Positions 42,858 through 52,258 are shown, counted from the stretch's first letter. The stretch: DNA of 64,000 nt from JBGTSJ01 sp041940305 (GCA_041940305.1 JBGTSJ010000027.1:9424-73423), one strand, 5' to 3'. Translations and numbers: made by a program. The notes: generated by a model from the letters alone, not told the origin.

Positions 42858-43905
42858 CGGGAGCGTCTTCCTGTGCGAGTTCTGTCAGCCGTTGGCGCGC
42901 GTCGGCGGCCAAGGGGGACCAGCCGTAGCGCTGCATCACTTCGTCATAGAGGGGAACGGCTTCGTCGAGGCGTCCCAGCCGGTCGAGGGCTTCGGCGGCT
43001 TCGAAGCAGGCACGAGCGGCGAGTGATTCGTCGTCGTCGTACACCAGCGGCAGCCACAGCCAGTCGGCGGCCGCCTGTTCCAGGTCGCTGCGGACCGACG
43101 CGGCGCGGCCGATGAGGTACATCGGTCCGCCGCGGAGCGATTCGGGCATGCGCTCGACGCGGTCCCGCCAGCCGAGCAATTCGTTGGGAGACATGTCGGC
43201 GGCGATGATTCGCAATCGCCAAGTCTGGGCGCGGGCCAGGGACTGGATGGCGCGATCCGTGCTGCGGACCAGCTGGTCCAGCGTATCAGCCGCCATCGAT
43301 CCCTGTTGTCCGTCGAGCAGGAGGATGCTCGATCCCAGCAGTCGGACCCCGTCGGTGGAAGAGGCAAGCCAGCTTTGAGCCTCGGTCTGGAGGTCCCGGC
43401 CGACCGACTCGGCGGACCAGATCAGGGGAATGACGCTCCAGAAGCGGGTTTCGGGGTCACTCTGGACGATGCGGACGAAGTGCCTTCCAGCGGCCAGCCG
43501 GTCGCCGCGACGCATGGCGCAGCGGACCAGCCACGAGAGGATTTCCTGCCGGACCCAGGTTCGGGCTTCATCGTTGGCAGCCGTGACGAACTCGTTTTCG
43601 GCGCGCGTGAAGTCGCCTGAGTTGAACGCGGCCAGGCCGCGAGTGTGCGCCTGCGTCTGATACGTCTCGACCTTGAGGACGGCGTCTGCCGGAAAGGTCT
43701 GAACAGGGACGCCGGAGTCCACTCGGATGACGATCCGCCGTCCGTTAAACTCCTCGACGTCCCCCACGATGACGATGGGGCTGGAGCCTTCCTCGGGCTG
43801 GACGGTGACGCGGTCATCGGCGGCCGTGGCGAGCGCCGGGAGGCAGGCCACTGCGGCAGCGAGCAGTCCGATGCAGATGGCGCGAGGTCGCTGTGAGCCT
43901 TTCAT
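42844..43905 (-). CDS. Secreted TPR-like protein of the first Exb cluster
   Basis: The 353-residue product has a signal peptide (ends near LATAA, residue 28), a short beta-rich N-domain (RVTVQPEEGSSPIVIVGDVE) and helical repeats to the end, including a TPR-like EAAEALDRLGRLDEAVPLYDEVMQRYGWSP. The same design occurs in the gene at 49874-50950 before the second Exb cluster, so it is a cluster-specific periplasmic partner. The ATG overlaps the lspA stop (ATGA). Function is unknown; it may scaffold the Exb machine on the periplasmic side. Confidence 0.75.
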   Translation of the reverse strand: MKGSQRPRAICIGLLAAAVACLPALATAADDRVTVQPEEGSSPIVIVGDVEEFNGRRIVIRVDSGVPVQTFPADAVLKVETYQTQAHTRGLAAFNSGDFTRAENEFVTAANDEARTWVRQEILSWLVRCAMRRGDRLAAGRHFVRIVQSDPETRFWSVIPLIWSAESVGRDLQTEAQSWLASSTDGVRLLGSSILLLDGQQGSMAADTLDQLVRSTDRAIQSLARAQTWRLRIIAADMSPNELLGWRDRVERMPESLRGGPMYLIGRAASVRSDLEQAAADWLWLPLVYDDDESLAARACFEAAEALDRLGRLDEAVPLYDEVMQRYGWSPLAADARQRLTELAQEDAPDAAS

Positions 43906-44453
43906 GCGGTCGCTCCCGCCGGCGCCGGAGCGGACGGCTCCTTGCGGAACAACTGCGGCAGAAGCATGAGGAATCCGGCCGTGATGGCCATGTCGGCGAC
44001 GTTGAAGACGCCGGTCTTAAGCCAGGCGACGCCGGTCTCCGCGGCGAGATCGATCACCATGAAGTCGATGACGAACCCGCTCAGCGAGACACGATCGATC
44101 AAATTGCCGACTCCGCCGGCGAGCAGCAGGGCGAGAGCGACGAACGAAAGTCGGTCGATGGAATGCCGGCGCAGCAGGAAAAATCCCACGCCGGCGAGGA
44201 TCACACCGTTCATTACGGTGAGGAGCCAGAAGCGGACGTGTTGCGGGAGGTTCGCGAACAGGCTCAGAAACGCGCCCGGGTTTTCCGCGTACCGAATCTC
44301 GAATGTGTCGCCCAGGAGCGAGATCGGCGCATGCGCCGTGTGGCGCAGATGCGTGGTGGCGTACTGCTTGCTGGCCTGATCGCATCCGACCAGGGTGACG
44401 AGCAGAGCGGCGAGCGTGACCAATCGGGCTTTGCGTGACATGAGGTGCTGCAT
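43902..44453 (-). CDS. lspA: Lipoprotein signal peptidase (signal peptidase II)
   Basis: The 183-residue membrane aspartic protease has the family motifs: CDQASKQYA in the first part, RYAENPGAFLSLFANLP, GGVGNLIDRVSLSGFVIDFM with one catalytic Asp, and TGVFNVADMAITAG with the other. It cuts signal peptides from prolipoproteins at the modified Cys. I prefer the ATG at 44453, which has AGGA seven bases upstream, to the one five codons earlier. It is the first of four overlapping genes and so shares a message with the TPR-ExbB-ExbD-ExbD cluster. Confidence 0.9.
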   Translation of the reverse strand: MQHLMSRKARLVTLAALLVTLVGCDQASKQYATTHLRHTAHAPISLLGDTFEIRYAENPGAFLSLFANLPQHVRFWLLTVMNGVILAGVGFFLLRRHSIDRLSFVALALLLAGGVGNLIDRVSLSGFVIDFMVIDLAAETGVAWLKTGVFNVADMAITAGFLMLLPQLFRKEPSAPAPAGATA

Positions 44454-44482
44454 GTGGAATCCTTTCACTAACCACCGTTTCA

Positions 44483-44514
44483 GAAACCCGGTTTCTTTAG
44501 AGAAACCGGGTTTC
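44483..44514. repeat. Palindromic element family D, copy 1
   Basis: GAAACCCGGTTTCT, a TTAG loop and AGAAACCGGGTTTC make a 14-bp perfect stem in the 81-bp gap before lspA. A decayed copy lies at 50984-51015, likewise just upstream of an Exb cluster. Confidence 0.8.
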
Positions 44515-44534
44515 GGCCAGCCGGGCGACGTGCG

Positions 44535-45584
44535 TCACCGGCGTCCGAGCCGGGTGACGTCGCGATAGACGTAGGTGCCTTCAGTCGCGGCCGCGAGCTT
44601 GCGGAGCCAGTTGCCGGGGTCGTTCTGCATCGTCGCCTCGGGCTCCTTGCCGAACTGGATGCAGTGGATGCGTGCGCCGCGGCCGCGCTGCACGAGCCGC
44701 TGGATATCACGGTCGCTGAGCGCGGGTTCTTCGCCGTCGGTGAGGAAGAACACGACGTCGGGAGCGAGGTCGAGCGCCTTCTGCAGAGCCGGGGTGTGAT
44801 TGGTGCCGCCGCTGGGCTGCACGCTGCGCAGCTGGCGGACGGCGTCGAGCCTTTGTGCGTCGGTACCGAAGAAGTAGTCAAACCGGCCGTTGTCGTTGAT
44901 CAGGACGAACGGCTCTTCGTTGTAGAAGATGATCTGAAACTGCTGCGTGGCCTCCAGCCGCTGGATGCTGGCCGTCAGCTCACTCTTGGCCATGCTGAGC
45001 GGGACAACGTTGATGGCGTCCCCCTCCATGCTCCAGGAGCGGTCGATGACGTAGACGAATTTGCGGCCGGCGTCCTTGGCGCCGAACAGCGATGTGGCGC
45101 CCGGTTCGCCGCCTCCTCGTTGAGCCTGAGCCGGGGGACTGCCGGTGAGCGACGGTTCGAGAATGCTGGAAACGCCCGGCGAACTGACCGACGGCAAGCC
45201 CGTACCGATCACGGGCGGACCGACCGACATCGGCAGCGACAGCTCGACCGGCGGCTGGCTCGGGACGTCGAGCGGTTGCGATTGAGTCAGGAGCTGGTCG
45301 GCCGGAAGCGCGGCTTCCGACTCCCTCGGCGTTTCCGGCGATTCGGCCGCTGCCGGACTGGAGTCGCGGACGCGGATCCCGACCTCCCGAAAGCTCTCGC
45401 CACCGTCCCCCTGAATGTCGCTGCGACAACTGGGGGACTGAGACAGAATCACGAGCAGCACAATCGTGCCGATGTGCGCCCCAGCCGAGAGGAGCCAACT
45501 GGGCCCCGTGATCCAGGCGAGGTGCGGGCGCAGCCAGTCCGTCAGTTTCTGTTCGCGCCGGAGGTTCTGCGCAGTGGCCGCCAT
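44535..45584 (-). CDS. VWA-domain protein with TonB-like N-terminus
   Basis: The 349-residue protein begins with a single membrane helix (SWLLSAGAHIGTIVLLVILS, about residues 29-48) like that of TonB. A proline- and serine-rich periplasmic linker of about 110 residues follows (residues 60-165), and the rest is a VWA domain with an intact MIDAS motif (Asp181, Ser183, Ser185 in VIDRSWSM) and FLTDGEEPALSDRDI. TonB itself uses such a helix to touch ExbB-ExbD, so this may be the output partner of the adjacent Exb operon, binding a ligand through VWA. This is inference. It lies 81 bp upstream of lspA on the same strand. Confidence 0.8.
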   Translation of the reverse strand: MAATAQNLRREQKLTDWLRPHLAWITGPSWLLSAGAHIGTIVLLVILSQSPSCRSDIQGDGGESFREVGIRVRDSSPAAAESPETPRESEAALPADQLLTQSQPLDVPSQPPVELSLPMSVGPPVIGTGLPSVSSPGVSSILEPSLTGSPPAQAQRGGGEPGATSLFGAKDAGRKFVYVIDRSWSMEGDAINVVPLSMAKSELTASIQRLEATQQFQIIFYNEEPFVLINDNGRFDYFFGTDAQRLDAVRQLRSVQPSGGTNHTPALQKALDLAPDVVFFLTDGEEPALSDRDIQRLVQRGRGARIHCIQFGKEPEATMQNDPGNWLRKLAAATEGTYVYRDVTRLGRR

Positions 45585-45684
45585 AGAGACAGTCTACGGC
45601 GTGTCGAAAAAACGAGTCAATGTTGGTGTTCGGCGGCGGATGACAGGAGGCGGGTGCAATTCCCGCTCATCGTGCGGGGGCACG

Positions 45685-46056
45685 TCACGCCTGAGCACCC
45701 ACCGAATCTTCGACCTCGGCTACATCCTTGACCGATTCCGCCCAAACCATGACCAGGCTCTCGTCGATCAGCAGAGACGCACCCTTCTTCTCCTCGACGA
45801 CGTTGACGCCAATGGCTTCGAGGCGGAGGGCCTGAACGCTGCCGGGCTCGACGGAGCCGTCGTCCTCGACGGCCCGCCACCATTCCAGGTGGGGCCACTC
45901 CCGCTCAACGGTCTCGAGGCACTTGCGGATGGCCTTGCCACCGGAGCCGGGATTGAATCCCGCTCGTTCGGCCACTGCGGAGAGCGTGGCGACTTTGCCG
46001 GCCCGCTTGAGTTCCCAGAGCACTTCGGCAACGTCGGCTGCCCGGTTGGATGCCAT
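45685..46056 (-). CDS. Alkyltransferase-like (ATL/MGMT DNA-binding-domain-like) protein
   Basis: The 123-residue protein aligns by eye with the MGMT/ATL winged helix: VLWELKRAGKVATLSAVAERAG, a GGKAIRKCLETV helix where the family has ARxVGxAL, then HLEWWRAVEDDGSVEPGSVQALRLEAIGV, where it has PWHRVV and the closing segment. The PCHR or PWHR motif is absent and replaced by EWWRA, so it cannot be a methyltransferase and may not bind alkylguanine. The ATG at 46056 has GGGAGA just upstream. I am only moderately sure of the family. Confidence 0.6.
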   Translation of the reverse strand: MASNRAADVAEVLWELKRAGKVATLSAVAERAGFNPGSGGKAIRKCLETVEREWPHLEWWRAVEDDGSVEPGSVQALRLEAIGVNVVEEKKGASLLIDESLVMVWAESVKDVAEVEDSVGAQA

Positions 46057-46393
46057 AGTCGGTCTCCCTCGATTCGGCCCACTGTTTGGAGAGGATAGCA
46101 GAGAGGTGTCACCATTCAGGATACCCGCTGAAGGCCCGCGCCACAACGCGCGGGTCGTGGCTGGAGCGATCAGCGTGCTGAATGACCTACGCAACTTGTC
46201 TGCCCGGACAGCGGCGTGTATTCTGCATGGAGGTGAGTGCATCGGGCCGCACTCATGCAGCCGGCGGCGTTGGAGTTGCGGAGATCGGCGAGGCTCCAGC
46301 CGCGTCCTTGCGCATCCGGCAGCGGTAGTCCCAACCCGTCTCGGCGGCCCGTCGTCGCACAGCCGCTCTCCCTGATCCGCTCGACAGCGTCCC

Positions 46394-49300
46394 ATGCGTT
46401 TATCGCTTAGCTTGCGTCGCGGCCACCCTGTCCTCCGGCTGATGATCGCGGTGATCACCGGCTGGTCGGCCTGGGGAATCCAAACGGTGCGTGCGGACGA
46501 GCCGTACCTGGAGTTCGTCGCCGGCCTGCGGTCGCGCGGCTACCACGACTACGCGCTCGACTATCTCGATCAACTCGCCGGTCGCGACGATCTTCCGCCT
46601 GAGGTGAATGAAGTCCTGCCGTTCGAACGGGCGCTGACGCTGCTCGACGGCTCGAAGTCGCTGACCAGTTCCAAGGCCCGGCGCGAACAGCTTGATGCGG
46701 CGCAGGCGGCATTCGAGCAGTTTGTGGAGGCGTCTCCGAATCATCCCCTCGCCGGTCAGGCCAATACCCAACGGGCCGACATCCTCATGGAGAAGGCCCA
46801 GGTCGATATCTGGGACGCCGAAGACCCCGCGAACGCCGGGAACAAGGGGGCGTTTCAGCAGGCGGCTCGTGAGCTCATCCAGCGGGCGCGGGAGATCTAT
46901 CAACAGGCCCTCACCCAGCACGAGGCGGCCTTTCGTGCGCACCCGCTGTTGATCCCCGAAGAAGAGAAAGTTCGCCGCCAACAGCGCGAAGCCGACGAAC
47001 TGAAGTATCTGCAGGCGATCCTCGACGTCGCGGAAACGACTTACTGGGAAGCGCAGACGTATGACCGGGGCACGCAACAGCGCAACGAACTGCTGGAGCA
47101 GGCGCAGGCGAACTACGCCGAGATTCATGCGCAGCATCGCAGCCAGGTCGTCGGCCTGCTGGCCCGATTGTGGCAGGGGAAATGCTTTGAGGAAATGGAC
47201 CTCATCGGCGAGGCGATCGGCATCTACAACGAGTTCCTGCTGCACGAAGGCACCAGCGAAGCGATGCTGGACCTCAAGTCCCGGGCCCTCTATTTCCGGC
47301 TGATCTGCCTGAATCACGAATCGCGCCACGACTACCGGCTGGTCATCGACGAAGCGACCGCCTGGCGCAAGGACGCTGGCCGCCGTGCGCAGACGGATAT
47401 CGGCATGGGCATCCTGTATGAGATGGCCCACGCCATGGAACTGCTCGGCACCGATCGCACTCTCCCGGAATCGGAACGAAACAACTATCTCACGCAGGCC
47501 CTGGCATTCGGCCGGCAGATCTCCCGCTATCCGGGACGGCTCAAGGCTCCGGCGCTGGCCCTCGTGCGGCGCGTCGCCGCCGCAATGGGGCGGCCGGAAG
47601 AAGATCCGAAGAACTTTAATGAGGCATTCGGCATCGGCAGCCAGTACGCCTCGGACACGAGCAAGCTCCGCACCCAGATCGAGCAGCTGATTGCTGAAGG
47701 CAAGAACCAGGAGGCCGTGGACGCACAGCAGACGCTGATTGCATCGGCGGCCGAAATGACCCGGATGTTCGATCTTGCCCTGCGAATGGTGGATGAACAG
47801 ACCGACGGTCAGAACGTGGCGATCGCCCGACTGCAGCTGGCATTCGGGTACTTCATGCAGCAGAAGTATTACGAATCCGCCGCGGCCGCCGACTACGTCG
47901 CGATGCATCTTCCGGCCGAGTTCGACGAGCTTGCCCGCAAAGCGGCCTTCATGAAAATGGCCGCGTACAACTACGCCTACGCTGAGGCCGCCGAAAGCGA
48001 CGATCGGAGCTTTGAAGAACAGCAGACGATTCTTGCGGCGGAGGAACTAGTTGATCGCTGGCCCGATTCGGACGATGCGACCGAGGCCCGCAACACGATC
48101 GCCAAGCTGTATATCAATGCCGGCAATCATGTCGAGGCCGCCCGCTGGTGGGCGCAGGTGCCGACGACCGCGACCGACTACGCCAAGTCGCAGATCCTGG
48201 CCGGCCAGTCTTACTGGGCGGCGTACGGCGAGCAGACGTCGCTCCCGGAGGAAGAACGAGTTCCCGTCGATGAGCTGAACTCATTGCGGAATGCTGCATC
48301 GCAGCACCTCGAAACGGGGATCACCACGTGGCAGGCGTCCCTCTCGCAGGACACCGCCACGCCTCCGGAACTCGTGCTCGGAAAGCTGACGCTCGCACAG
48401 ATTCGGAATCTGAGCGGTGTGTACACCACGGCCGAGAACGTCGTCGGAGCCATCGAGCTGCTGACATCCGAGCCCCACTCAGTCATCAAAGCGGTTTTGG
48501 TACCGGCAGGAGAGTCCCGTCCGACCGACTCATCTGACGTCCGGAGCGCCAAGATCGCCGGATTCGCGTATCAGCAGATGCTGCGGGCGTACATCGGCAT
48601 GCGCAACCTGGAGGCGGCGGCGGATGCGCGGGCGCAGCTGGAATCGATCGCCGCCGGGGAAGACTCCGCCGCGCTCACCCAGATTTACGTGGCCTTCGGC
48701 CAGGAACTGCAGAACGAGATGGAGCAGTTGCGGGCCAGCGGGCAGAGCGAACGGCTCGACCAGGTCCGCGCCGGCTTCCAGGAGTTTCTCGACTCAGTGT
48801 ATCAGCGGCAGGAAGGGCAGACGTTCGGCTCGCTGCTGTGGATTGCCGAAACCTACACGAGCCTCGCGGAAGGCTCTGAAGACGCTCCGACGCAGGCGGA
48901 AGCGTTCTTCACCAAGGCATCTGACACGTACGGCCGCATGCTGGACAAGGCGGAGTCCGACGCGGCATTTCTGAGCGACCCCCGGCAGGGGAGCGTCATC
49001 AAGCTGCGGCTGGCCGAGTGTCTCCGGCGGCAGGGAAACTATGAAGGGGCAGAGAAGTCGATGCTGGAGGCCGTCGCCGAGAACTCCAATGCGCCGAACG
49101 TCCAGTTCGACGCGGCAATGCTGTATCAGAGTTGGGCCCAGAGCAGTCCCAGCGAGGCCGACAAGTTTCTGATCGCCCTCAATGGCCGGCCGGAGGCCGG
49201 AGTGTGGGGTTGGGGCGGACTCGCGAAGCGGCTGCAGCAGGCGCTGATGAACGGGCAGGGGACCGAGGGCATCGAACAGATGCATCTCGACGCCCGCTAC

Positions 49301-49804
49301 AACCAGGCGGAGTGCTACCGGCTGTACGGGCTGGAGCAGGCGGACGTCGATGAGCAGGTCAAGCAACTGCAGCTTGCGAAGTTCGCAGTGGAGGCGCTCG
49401 CCCGGATATCGGCGTCGCTCCCGCCGGACGAATTCTCCCGCTTCGACAAGCTCTACCAGCAGATTCGGGAAGACCTGGGTGAGGACGTCGTGCCGCTCGC
49501 AGCAGTGCTGAACTCGACGACACCGGCGGCGAGTGTTCAACAGGTCGCCAATACGTCGACGACGGCGTCCAATCCCCGGACGACGGCGGATCCCGCAACG
49601 ACTCCCGTTGACGAGCCGGACGGTGCGAGCACGAACTACCTGATGATCGTGCTGTTGGTGCTGGTCGGGATTGGCGCCTGCGTCGGCCTGTACTTCCTGT
49701 CGGCCGGCCAGGACAAGAAACGGCGACGGGCGGCGCTGGCGGCGGTACCCGCGTCGTCGAAGCCGGCCGGCAAGCCCAAGTCGAAGAAGGCCACAAAAGC
49801 CTGA
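46394..49804 (+). CDS. Large secreted TPR protein with C-terminal membrane anchor
   Basis: The 1136-residue product has a signal peptide (residues 1-34, ends VRADE), then almost continuous helical repeats of TPR/Sel1 type to about residue 1035. A threonine-rich linker, one transmembrane helix near residue 1085 (MIVLLVLVGIGACVGLYFL) and a basic Lys-rich cytoplasmic tail follow. It would thus span the periplasm from a membrane anchor. It is the first gene of the second Exb cluster, 69 bp before the next TPR-like gene. It is divergent from the ATL-like gene across 337 bp, which shows no other clear feature. Confidence 0.8.
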   Translation: MRLSLSLRRGHPVLRLMIAVITGWSAWGIQTVRADEPYLEFVAGLRSRGYHDYALDYLDQLAGRDDLPPEVNEVLPFERALTLLDGSKSLTSSKARREQLDAAQAAFEQFVEASPNHPLAGQANTQRADILMEKAQVDIWDAEDPANAGNKGAFQQAARELIQRAREIYQQALTQHEAAFRAHPLLIPEEEKVRRQQREADELKYLQAILDVAETTYWEAQTYDRGTQQRNELLEQAQANYAEIHAQHRSQVVGLLARLWQGKCFEEMDLIGEAIGIYNEFLLHEGTSEAMLDLKSRALYFRLICLNHESRHDYRLVIDEATAWRKDAGRRAQTDIGMGILYEMAHAMELLGTDRTLPESERNNYLTQALAFGRQISRYPGRLKAPALALVRRVAAAMGRPEEDPKNFNEAFGIGSQYASDTSKLRTQIEQLIAEGKNQEAVDAQQTLIASAAEMTRMFDLALRMVDEQTDGQNVAIARLQLAFGYFMQQKYYESAAAADYVAMHLPAEFDELARKAAFMKMAAYNYAYAEAAESDDRSFEEQQTILAAEELVDRWPDSDDATEARNTIAKLYINAGNHVEAARWWAQVPTTATDYAKSQILAGQSYWAAYGEQTSLPEEERVPVDELNSLRNAASQHLETGITTWQASLSQDTATPPELVLGKLTLAQIRNLSGVYTTAENVVGAIELLTSEPHSVIKAVLVPAGESRPTDSSDVRSAKIAGFAYQQMLRAYIGMRNLEAAADARAQLESIAAGEDSAALTQIYVAFGQELQNEMEQLRASGQSERLDQVRAGFQEFLDSVYQRQEGQTFGSLLWIAETYTSLAEGSEDAPTQAEAFFTKASDTYGRMLDKAESDAAFLSDPRQGSVIKLRLAECLRRQGNYEGAEKSMLEAVAENSNAPNVQFDAAMLYQSWAQSSPSEADKFLIALNGRPEAGVWGWGGLAKRLQQALMNGQGTEGIEQMHLDARYNQAECYRLYGLEQADVDEQVKQLQLAKFAVEALARISASLPPDEFSRFDKLYQQIREDLGEDVVPLAAVLNSTTPAASVQQVANTSTTASNPRTTADPATTPVDEPDGASTNYLMIVLLVLVGIGACVGLYFLSAGQDKKRRRAALAAVPASSKPAGKPKSKKATKA

Positions 49805-49873
49805 GAATTCGCCCCGATCGGCAGAGGCGTTTTCCGTTCCAATTCCTGTTCCGTTCGCACAACGCAGACTCCC

Positions 49874-50950
49874 ATGCCTCGCTCCTTTCCGCTGAATCGT
49901 CCGGTGTTCGCCGCGGCAGTGTGCCTCGCGGCGACGTCCCAGGCGCTCGCCATCGACACCGTCACCCGCAAGAGCACCGACAAGGCGGCGGCGGGAAAGA
50001 TCACCAGCGTGACCCGGACTGAGATTGTCGTGACTCCGGCGGTCGGGCAGCCGACAACGGTGCCGGTGAACGACGTCGTGGACGTCGACTGGGAGGCGGC
50101 GCCGCCGTCGCTCAAGTTGGGCCGCAGCCAGGAAGCAGGAGGCCAGTTCGATCTCGCACTCAAGTCCTACCAGCAGGCGTCGACCGAGAACACGTCCAAC
50201 GAGGCCAATCTCCGCGCGGAGATCACGTTCTCCATCGCCCGCGTGAAGGCCAAGCAGGCGCTCGCCGACCCGGACCTCACGGCCGATGCCATTTCCGAAC
50301 TGAAAGCATTCACGGAGGCCAACCGGGACCACTATCGATTCTTCGAGGCGCAGCTGCTGTTGGGTGAGGTGGCGCTCGCTGCCAATGACCTCGTCACGGC
50401 CGATGCAGCCTTCACAGCTGTTTCCAAGGCGCCGTGGACCGACCACCAGATGGCGGCGAAGATCGGCCAGGCGCGCATCATGCTGGAGCGCGACGACATC
50501 GCCGGCGCCAAGGCCGCGTTCGATGAAGTCGCCGCCGCCAACGCGGTCGATCCGATCGAGATGTCCCGCAAGCTCGAGGCCATGCTCGGCCAGGGGAAGT
50601 GCCTGCAGGCCCAGTCGCAGCACGCCGAGGCGGTCCAGATCCTCAACGACGTGGTGAAGCAGTCATCCGACAACGACACGCGCCTGCAGGCGGAAGCGTA
50701 CGTGCGGCAGGGGGAGTCGTTCGCGGCCCTGGGGGATCAGCCGAAGCAGGCGGTGATGGCGTACTTGCACGTTGACGTGGTGCCCTCGCTCGCCCGGCAT
50801 TCGGACTTCCACGCCGAGGCGCTGTATCAACTCGCCCAGCTGTGGCCGACGGTCGGTCAGCCAGCGCGTGCGGCCGAGGCCGCCGCCCGACTGGAGCAGC
50901 AGTATCCCAACAGCGAGTGGACGCAACGCCTCTCGGGGGCCGGCGGCTGA
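49874..50950 (+). CDS. Secreted TPR-like protein of the second Exb cluster
   Basis: The 358-residue product has a signal peptide (ends near ALAID), a beta-rich opening (KITSVTRTEIVVTPAVGQPT) and helical repeats (RSQEAGGQFDLALKSYQQAS and others). It matches the design of the protein at 42844-43905 in the first cluster: same order of signal, beta segment and repeats, and same place before exbB. The 302-bp gap to exbB contains a family D repeat and nothing else I can name. Confidence 0.75.
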   Translation: MPRSFPLNRPVFAAAVCLAATSQALAIDTVTRKSTDKAAAGKITSVTRTEIVVTPAVGQPTTVPVNDVVDVDWEAAPPSLKLGRSQEAGGQFDLALKSYQQASTENTSNEANLRAEITFSIARVKAKQALADPDLTADAISELKAFTEANRDHYRFFEAQLLLGEVALAANDLVTADAAFTAVSKAPWTDHQMAAKIGQARIMLERDDIAGAKAAFDEVAAANAVDPIEMSRKLEAMLGQGKCLQAQSQHAEAVQILNDVVKQSSDNDTRLQAEAYVRQGESFAALGDQPKQAVMAYLHVDVVPSLARHSDFHAEALYQLAQLWPTVGQPARAAEAAARLEQQYPNSEWTQRLSGAGG

Positions 50951-50983
50951 TCAGGTTGAACTGGAGACGTAAGGCAGCGTGCG

Positions 50984-51015
50984 GAATCCCGGTTTCTTGA
51001 AGAAGCCGGGTTTCT
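50984..51015. repeat. Palindromic element family D, copy 2 (diverged)
   Basis: The two arms CCCGGTTTCTT and AAGAAGCCGGG are imperfect inverted copies of the sequence at 44483-44514. It lies 35 bp after the TPR-like gene and 237 bp before exbB. Confidence 0.6.
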
Positions 51016-51252
51016 TGTCGGTCTGCGAATCGGAGATCTTTCTCGTTCTCAGTATTCGCGAGACTTTCACGAACACTTGGCCGGCTTCCGTGGTGAGGAA
51101 ACGGCTGGCGCGTCGCAAGTGGAATTCCCCCAACACTCCCCGTACAATCGCCGATCCGGGTGCGGTCGCGTCCCCGATCGAACTCCTCTCGCGCCGGGCT
51201 GCACGCCGCGGCGAATCGTATTGGCTCAACAGTCAGGTTACGGAGTCTTCCC

Positions 51253-52125
51253 ATGATGAGCGGTGTGTGGTCGCGTCGGCAGACGCTGCGGTTTCTGTCC
51301 TATCTGACCCTCGGGGCGAGCCTGGTCGTCGCGTCGACGGGCCCGCTGCTGGCCTTCCAGGAAGGTGAGCCGGCCGAGGGTCAACCGGCTCCCGCCGCAG
51401 AACCAGCCGCGGATGAGGCTGCCGCTCCGCCGGCCGCCGCGCCGCCGGAGTCGTTCCTGTCGTGGGCGATCCGCGCATCGGGCATCATCGGGTTTCTGAT
51501 CCTGCTCTCGTCGTTCGTGATGGTGGCCGTCGCGATGATGGTGCTGCTGCAGGCCAAGCGCGACAACTTTCTCCCCGCCGCGTTTATTGAGGCATTCGAA
51601 CAGAAGCTGAACGCCAAGGATTACCAGGGGGCCTACGAGACGGCCCGGGCCGACGATTCGTTCCTGGCCCGCGTGCTCGCCGCCGGACTGGGCCGCCTGA
51701 ACCGCGGCTATGACGAAGCCATCGAAGGGATGCAGGAGGTGGGCGAGGACGAGAACATGGCGATCGACCACAAGCTCAGCTACATCGCACTGGTGGCTTC
51801 GGTCGCGCCGATGCTGGGGCTGCTGGGAACGGTGCAGGGTATGATCGCGTCATTCTCGGTCATCGCGAACTCCCCCACGCAGCCGGCGCCCAAGGACCTG
51901 GCCAACGGTATCGCCACGGCCCTGTTCACGACGCTCGAAGGGCTGATCGTCGCCATTCCGGCGCTGATCGTGTACGGCCTGCTGAAGAACCGCATCCAGC
52001 GGCTGGTGCTCGAAGTCGGCATGGTGAGCGAGGGACTGATGGCCCGCTTCGCCGGAATGGGGAAAGGCAAGACGTCCGGGGCGGCCCCGGTTGCGGCTCC
52101 GGCCCCCGCCGCGAAGGCCGAGTAG
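51253..52125 (+). CDS. exbB: MotA/TolQ/ExbB-family proton channel protein, second cluster
   Basis: The 290-residue protein has an N-terminal signal-like helix, an Ala/Pro/Glu-rich linker and then three helices: IIGFLILLSSFVMVAVAMMV, YIALVASVAPMLGLLGTVQG with MIASFSVIA, and ALFTTLEGLIVAIPALIVYG. The SVAPMLGLLGTVQGMI core is the ExbB/TolQ signature. The start ATG at 51253 has GGAG upstream; an earlier in-frame ATG would add 31 unlike residues. It is followed by two exbD genes at 133 and 64 bp spacing, looser than in the first cluster. Confidence 0.9.
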   Translation: MMSGVWSRRQTLRFLSYLTLGASLVVASTGPLLAFQEGEPAEGQPAPAAEPAADEAAAPPAAAPPESFLSWAIRASGIIGFLILLSSFVMVAVAMMVLLQAKRDNFLPAAFIEAFEQKLNAKDYQGAYETARADDSFLARVLAAGLGRLNRGYDEAIEGMQEVGEDENMAIDHKLSYIALVASVAPMLGLLGTVQGMIASFSVIANSPTQPAPKDLANGIATALFTTLEGLIVAIPALIVYGLLKNRIQRLVLEVGMVSEGLMARFAGMGKGKTSGAAPVAAPAPAAKAE

Positions 52126-52258
52126 TCAGCCGTCGCCAGATTTGTTGTCCACCGATTTATGCGCCGTCGAGCCGGTGCTGATCGCAGGTCGATCTGAAAT
52201 CGTCGCCGACCAATCTCCCGTGCCGTGAACCTGCGACGCGCGTTCTTAAGAGTCTGGT

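Noticed and set aside
48794..50623. A 609-codon minus-strand frame over the ends of two TPR genes
   Set aside because: It spans the gap between two well-supported plus-strand genes in the shadow frame and shows no recognisable domain.
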